Made by a program: the position numbers and the translations under genes. The notes under the pieces were generated by a model that saw only the letters and a program-made list of their open reading frames with translations, ran no database searches and was not told the origin of the DNA. Shown piece by piece: positions 60,982-64,000 of a stretch of DNA of 64,000 nucleotides. Within the stretch, counting starts at the first letter, position 1. Each line of letters opens with the position of its first letter. Source of the DNA: Burkholderiales bacterium (GTDB lineage Bacteria; Pseudomonadota; Gammaproteobacteria; Burkholderiales; Burkholderiaceae_C). The stretch spans positions 700,984 to 764,983 of the forward strand of contig JAFKGD010000002.1 in the NCBI GenBank assembly GCA_017307855.1. The letters run 5' to 3'.

Positions 60982-61941
60982 TCAGGTCCGGCGCATGAAA
61001 TCCAGGATCTCGCGGCCCAGGCGCTCCTCGCCCGTGCCGAAGTGCGCCACGATCGAGAGGTGGTTGTGGCGCAGCATCTGCACGAAGCGGTGGGGCCGCC
61101 GCACGGGCGCATCCAGCAGGCCGGCCATCATCTGCGCGCCATAGGCGTCGAGGTAGGGGTTTTCGTACTCCGCCACGGCCACCATCGCGGTGGTGCGGAA
61201 AGCCGCGGCATGCGTCACAGGCGAATGCGCCTCGTGCACATGCGCATCGGGCCCGAAGTAGCTGCGCACGGCAGCGGCGTTGGGATTGCCGGGGCGCACG
61301 TCGGCACGCAGGCGGGCGCTCACCAGGATGGCGCCGGCCACCGGGGCGCGGGCGTAGGCGCGCGCCAGCAGCGGATCGCCGCAGTAGCCGGCCACGTGGG
61401 TGCCGCCCGCGGAATGGCCCATGAGAAAGAGGCGACTCGGATCGGCCCCCAGCGCCGCTGCAACTCCCGAGAGGTATCGCGTCGCCGCGCCGACATCCTC
61501 GGCGCCGCCCGGAAAGGGCGCGTCGCCCGCCAGCCGGTACTCCACGTTCACGGCCACCACGCCCTGGCGTGCGAACCATCGGCAGACGTTGGCGTAGAGC
61601 ACGTCGTTGACGGCCTTGTCGCCGCGCACGAAGGCGCCGCCGTGGACGAACACGAGCATGTCGGCGCCCCGTGCATGCGCCTGCCGGTAGACGTCGAGCC
61701 GGTGCCGTGCGTGCGGGCCATAGGCCAGTTCACGCTCGACGACGAGGTCGTCGTCGCCGGCAGCACCGGCGCGCAGCAGCGCGGTGTAGGCATCGATCAC
61801 GCGCTCGATGTGCGCGGGTACATCGTCGGCCCAGCGGCGGCCGACGTCGTCGAGCATGGCCTGCTGCGCCGGCGGCACGTTGAAGAAGGGGGCCAGGCAG
61901 GCGGCTGCGGAAGCGGTGGCCGCCGGCGGGAGCGTGGTCAT
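60982..61941 (-). CDS. Alpha/beta hydrolase, HSL/arylformamidase-like
   Basis: 319 residues. Oxyanion motif HGGAF (100-104), nucleophile Ser177 in GHSAGG, and catalytic His near the end in LRHNHLS. The HGG loop and N-terminal cap place it with hormone-sensitive-lipase and kynurenine-formamidase-like enzymes. Lies five bases before the ABC permease end, so the ABC genes and the hydrolase are probably one transcription unit. Confidence 0.9.
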   Translation of the reverse strand: MTTLPPAATASAAACLAPFFNVPPAQQAMLDDVGRRWADDVPAHIERVIDAYTALLRAGAAGDDDLVVERELAYGPHARHRLDVYRQAHARGADMLVFVHGGAFVRGDKAVNDVLYANVCRWFARQGVVAVNVEYRLAGDAPFPGGAEDVGAATRYLSGVAAALGADPSRLFLMGHSAGGTHVAGYCGDPLLARAYARAPVAGAILVSARLRADVRPGNPNAAAVRSYFGPDAHVHEAHSPVTHAAAFRTTAMVAVAEYENPYLDAYGAQMMAGLLDAPVRRPHRFVQMLRHNHLSIVAHFGTGEERLGREILDFMRRT

Positions 61942-61945
61942 GGCG

Positions 61946-62728
61946 TCACACTCCCAGGTCGCTGGCGGGCGCGGCCCAGAACACCAGCCGGCGCGCCAGC
62001 AGCTTCATTGCCGCATGCAGCACCACGCCCATCGCGCACAGCACGATCAGGATGGCGAACACGCCCGGGATGTCGAGCGATGCATTGCGCTGCATGATGA
62101 GGTAACCCAACCCTGCCTGCGCACCCACGAACTCGCCTACCAGCGCGCCGATCACGGCCAGCACGATGCCGATGTCCAGCCCGGCGGCCACGTAAGGGAG
62201 CGCCTGCGGGAAGCGGACCATGCGGAACACCTGCCAGCGCGAAGCCATGAAGGCGCGCATCAGGTCCAGCTGATCCTGCGGAGCCGAGCGCAGCCCGGCC
62301 ATGGTGTTGACCATCACCGGGAAGAACACGATCGTCGCCGTCACGACGATCTTCGACGACACGCCAAAGCCGAACCAGACGGCGAACAGCGGCGCGAGCG
62401 CCACCTTGGGCAGGGTCTGGAAGGCCACCACGTAGGGCGACAGCAGTTCGTCGAGGAAGCGCACCTGCGCCAGCAATGCACCCAGCGCGATGCCGCAGGC
62501 CGACCCGCACAGGAAGCCGACGATGACTTCCAGCAAGGTGACGCCCAGATGCGGGAACATCTCGCCGCCGGCCAGGCCCACCCAGAGCGCCCGCACGACA
62601 TCGAGCGGCCCGGGGAAGATCAGCGCCGGCACGTCCAGCGTCATGACCACCAGGTGCCATGACGCCATGAGCAGGACGAAGAAGGCGGTGGCCCGGATGC
62701 GCCGGCGCCAGGAGATGGCAGTTCCCAT
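61946..62728 (-). CDS. ABC transporter permease, SsuC/TauC type
   Basis: 260 residues, six predicted spans. The cytoplasmic EAA loop reads ASRWQVFRMVRFPQALPYVAAGL (split) followed by a GLGYLI segment, typical of nitrate/sulfonate/taurine permeases. Membrane part of an importer whose binding protein is not in the window. Two bases separate it from the ATPase. Confidence 0.93.
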   Translation of the reverse strand: MGTAISWRRRIRATAFFVLLMASWHLVVMTLDVPALIFPGPLDVVRALWVGLAGGEMFPHLGVTLLEVIVGFLCGSACGIALGALLAQVRFLDELLSPYVVAFQTLPKVALAPLFAVWFGFGVSSKIVVTATIVFFPVMVNTMAGLRSAPQDQLDLMRAFMASRWQVFRMVRFPQALPYVAAGLDIGIVLAVIGALVGEFVGAQAGLGYLIMQRNASLDIPGVFAILIVLCAMGVVLHAAMKLLARRLVFWAAPASDLGV

Positions 62729-62730
62729 GG

Positions 62731-63519
62731 TCAATCCAGCCCTCCGCTGGCCTGCAGGTCCGCGCGGATCGCGGCGACGTAGTCGCCGAAGCGCGGTGTG
62801 TTGATGACGGACAGATCGCGTGGCGCATCGAGCGCAACGTCGTAGACGCGGGTGATGCGGCCAGGGCGCGGCGTCATCACCACCACCCGCCGGCCCAGGA
62901 ACACCGCTTCGGGAATGCTGTGGGTGACCAGCATCACCGTCGTGCCCAGCCGGGCCTGGAGGGCCAGCAACTGCAGGTTCATGTGCTCCCGCGTCATGGC
63001 ATCGAGCGCGCCGAAAGGTTCGTCCATCAGCAGCAGGCTCGGGCTGTTGATCAGTGCGCGCGCGATGCCCACGCGCTGCTGCATCCCGCCCGAGAGTTCG
63101 GCCGGATAGCGCGTGGCGAAGTCCGCCAGGCCCACCATGTCCAGCAGCTCGAGCGCCCGCTGGCGGGCCCGGGCGCGCGGCGTGCGCCGGATGTCGGCCG
63201 GTACCAGCACGTTGTCGAGCACGTTGCGCCAGGGCAGCAGCACGGGCGCCTGGAACACCACGCCGATGGACGGGTGCGGTCCGGCACTGCGCGCGCCTTC
63301 CACCCACACCTCGCCTTCGCCCAGGCGCTCGATGCCGGCCAGGATGCGCAGCAGCGTGCTCTTGCCGCAGCCGCTGGGCCCGACCACCGTGACGAACTCG
63401 CCGGGGGCGACGTCGAGGTGGATGTCCTGCAATGCGACGGTTCCGCCGCCGTCATGGCTGGCGTAACGCTTGTGGACGCCGCGAAACGAAACGACCGCTG
63501 CGGCGGTGGGATGGGTCAT
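62731..63519 (-). CDS. ABC transporter ATPase, SsuB/TauB type
   Basis: 262 residues. Walker A GPSGCGKST (47-55), Q-loop QAPVLLPW, signature LSGGMQQR (142-149), Walker B LLLMDEP (162-168) and His200 switch. Drives the adjacent permease. Its start overlaps the LysR-fragment stop by four bases (ATGA). Confidence 0.95.
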   Translation of the reverse strand: MTHPTAAAVVSFRGVHKRYASHDGGGTVALQDIHLDVAPGEFVTVVGPSGCGKSTLLRILAGIERLGEGEVWVEGARSAGPHPSIGVVFQAPVLLPWRNVLDNVLVPADIRRTPRARARQRALELLDMVGLADFATRYPAELSGGMQQRVGIARALINSPSLLLMDEPFGALDAMTREHMNLQLLALQARLGTTVMLVTHSIPEAVFLGRRVVVMTPRPGRITRVYDVALDAPRDLSVINTPRFGDYVAAIRADLQASGGLD

Positions 63520-63851
63520 GCCTGTTCCAGGGAAAGAATGCGCTGCCGCAGCGTCTCGACGAACGTCTGCACGGCCACGGGGAGCGTCCGGTGCTCGCGC
63601 ACGGCGATCACCACGCGCGTGGGCCGCACGCGCGCGTCGCGCACCGGGATGAACCTGTGCCCGGGCGCTGCGCCATCGGGCGAGGGGAGGAGTTGCCCAT
63701 TGCCCAGGCAGATGGCCATGCCGGCCATCGCGGCCGCCTGGATGAGCTCGTAGGAGTTCGAGCGCAGCACCGCGCGCGGCTTGATCTTGGCGGTGGCAAA
63801 CATCTCGTCGGTGATGGCCTTGGCCGTGAGGCTGCCGCCGGGCAGCGCCAT
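63516..63851 (-). CDS. Stand-alone C-terminal fragment of a LysR effector domain
   Basis: 111 residues matching the second lobe of LysR substrate-binding domains: LPGGSLTAKAITDEMF, PRAVLRSNSYELIQAAAMAGMAICLGNG (split) and a terminal TLRQRI helix. The first lobe and HTH are absent, and an in-frame stop lies upstream at about 63896-63898. A good ribosome site (AGGAG) stands eight bases before the ATG, and the gene is coupled to the ABC ATPase, so it may be translated rather than a dead remnant. Could also be a deletion scar kept for translation of the ABC genes. Confidence 0.6.
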   Translation of the reverse strand: MALPGGSLTAKAITDEMFATAKIKPRAVLRSNSYELIQAAAMAGMAICLGNGQLLPSPDGAAPGHRFIPVRDARVRPTRVVIAVREHRTLPVAVQTFVETLRQRILSLEQA

Positions 63852-64000
63852 GCGGGGTCTCCTCGTTTTCAGTGCAATAAGTGACGGTACGCAAAGCTAG
63901 CACTGGCGCGGGGGTGGTCTGGGTAGACCGTTGATTTCATTGACTTTCCTGTTCGCTTTGTAAACGGGTATGGTGGCCTCCCACTTTTGAGGTTCACGAT

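Overview
The window is a high-GC chromosomal segment from a beta-proteobacterium, most likely Burkholderiales and probably Comamonadaceae (Variovorax/Acidovorax-like). This rests on base composition, on four orphan Bug (TctC-type) solute receptors, on an Entner-Doudoroff edd-eda pair, and on the pcm / rhodanese / tolC / kdtA neighbourhood. There are no rRNA or tRNA genes, CRISPR arrays, insertion sequences or prophage genes that I can recognise. Coding density is very high and many operon junctions are ATGA or TGATG overlaps.

Layout. (1) 1-9795, minus strand: part of a type VI secretion cluster in transcription order clpV(tssH), tssB, tssC, hcp, tssJ, tssK, PAAR, an unrecognised exported protein, and the start of vgrG, which runs off the left edge. 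(2) 9796-23692: a 632-base non-coding gap, an RhlE-type RNA helicase with a clear terminator, a DUF2271 / EF-hand lipoprotein pair next to a haem-type TonB receptor, an MFS exporter with its MarR regulator, a PaaI-type thioesterase, glyoxalase I, a tiny basic protein, an H-NS-like protein, a DUF2127 protein with eda-edd, a ChaC-like cyclotransferase and a MobA-like nucleotidyltransferase. (3) 23812-32912: pdxH, then a LysR regulator divergent from a catabolic operon: two tandem Bug receptors, creatininase-family protein, HpcH/HpaI aldolase, maleate isomerase-like protein, M20 amidohydrolase, 2-hydroxyacid dehydrogenase and VOC protein. (4) 32986-39096: AEC carrier, ZnuD-like TonB receptor with a His-rich membrane protein, msrA, ExoD-like protein, tautomerase, YdcF-like protein.

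(5) 39093-49159: a second catabolic locus. A minus-strand operon (deacetylase, alpha/beta hydrolase, amidase, DapA-like protein, Bug receptor, SDR) diverges from a LysR gene, which is followed by another Bug receptor and a TPP enzyme. A 14-base motif plus a promoter-like hexamer at identical spacing occurs in front of both the operon and the downstream Bug gene, so both arms look like one regulon. (6) 49206-51265: gabT with a divergent XRE-cupin regulator and a perfect 9-base-arm palindrome between them. (7) 51349-58933: TetR / membrane-fusion / RND pump operon, pcm, rhodanese, tolC. (8) 58942-64000: kdtA, an outer-membrane barrel protein, an alpha/beta hydrolase, and an ABC permease/ATPase pair headed by a short LysR effector-domain fragment.

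Functional reading. Regions 3 and 5 combine enzymes that open or trim amides and ureides (creatininase-like, M20 carbamoylase-like, amidase, allantoinase-like deacetylase) with carbon-chain enzymes (aldolase, 2-hydroxyacid dehydrogenase, SDR, TPP lyase) and periplasmic receptors. They look like two uncharacterised pathways for nitrogen-containing organic acids. These pathway assignments are inference from family membership; the substrates are unknown.
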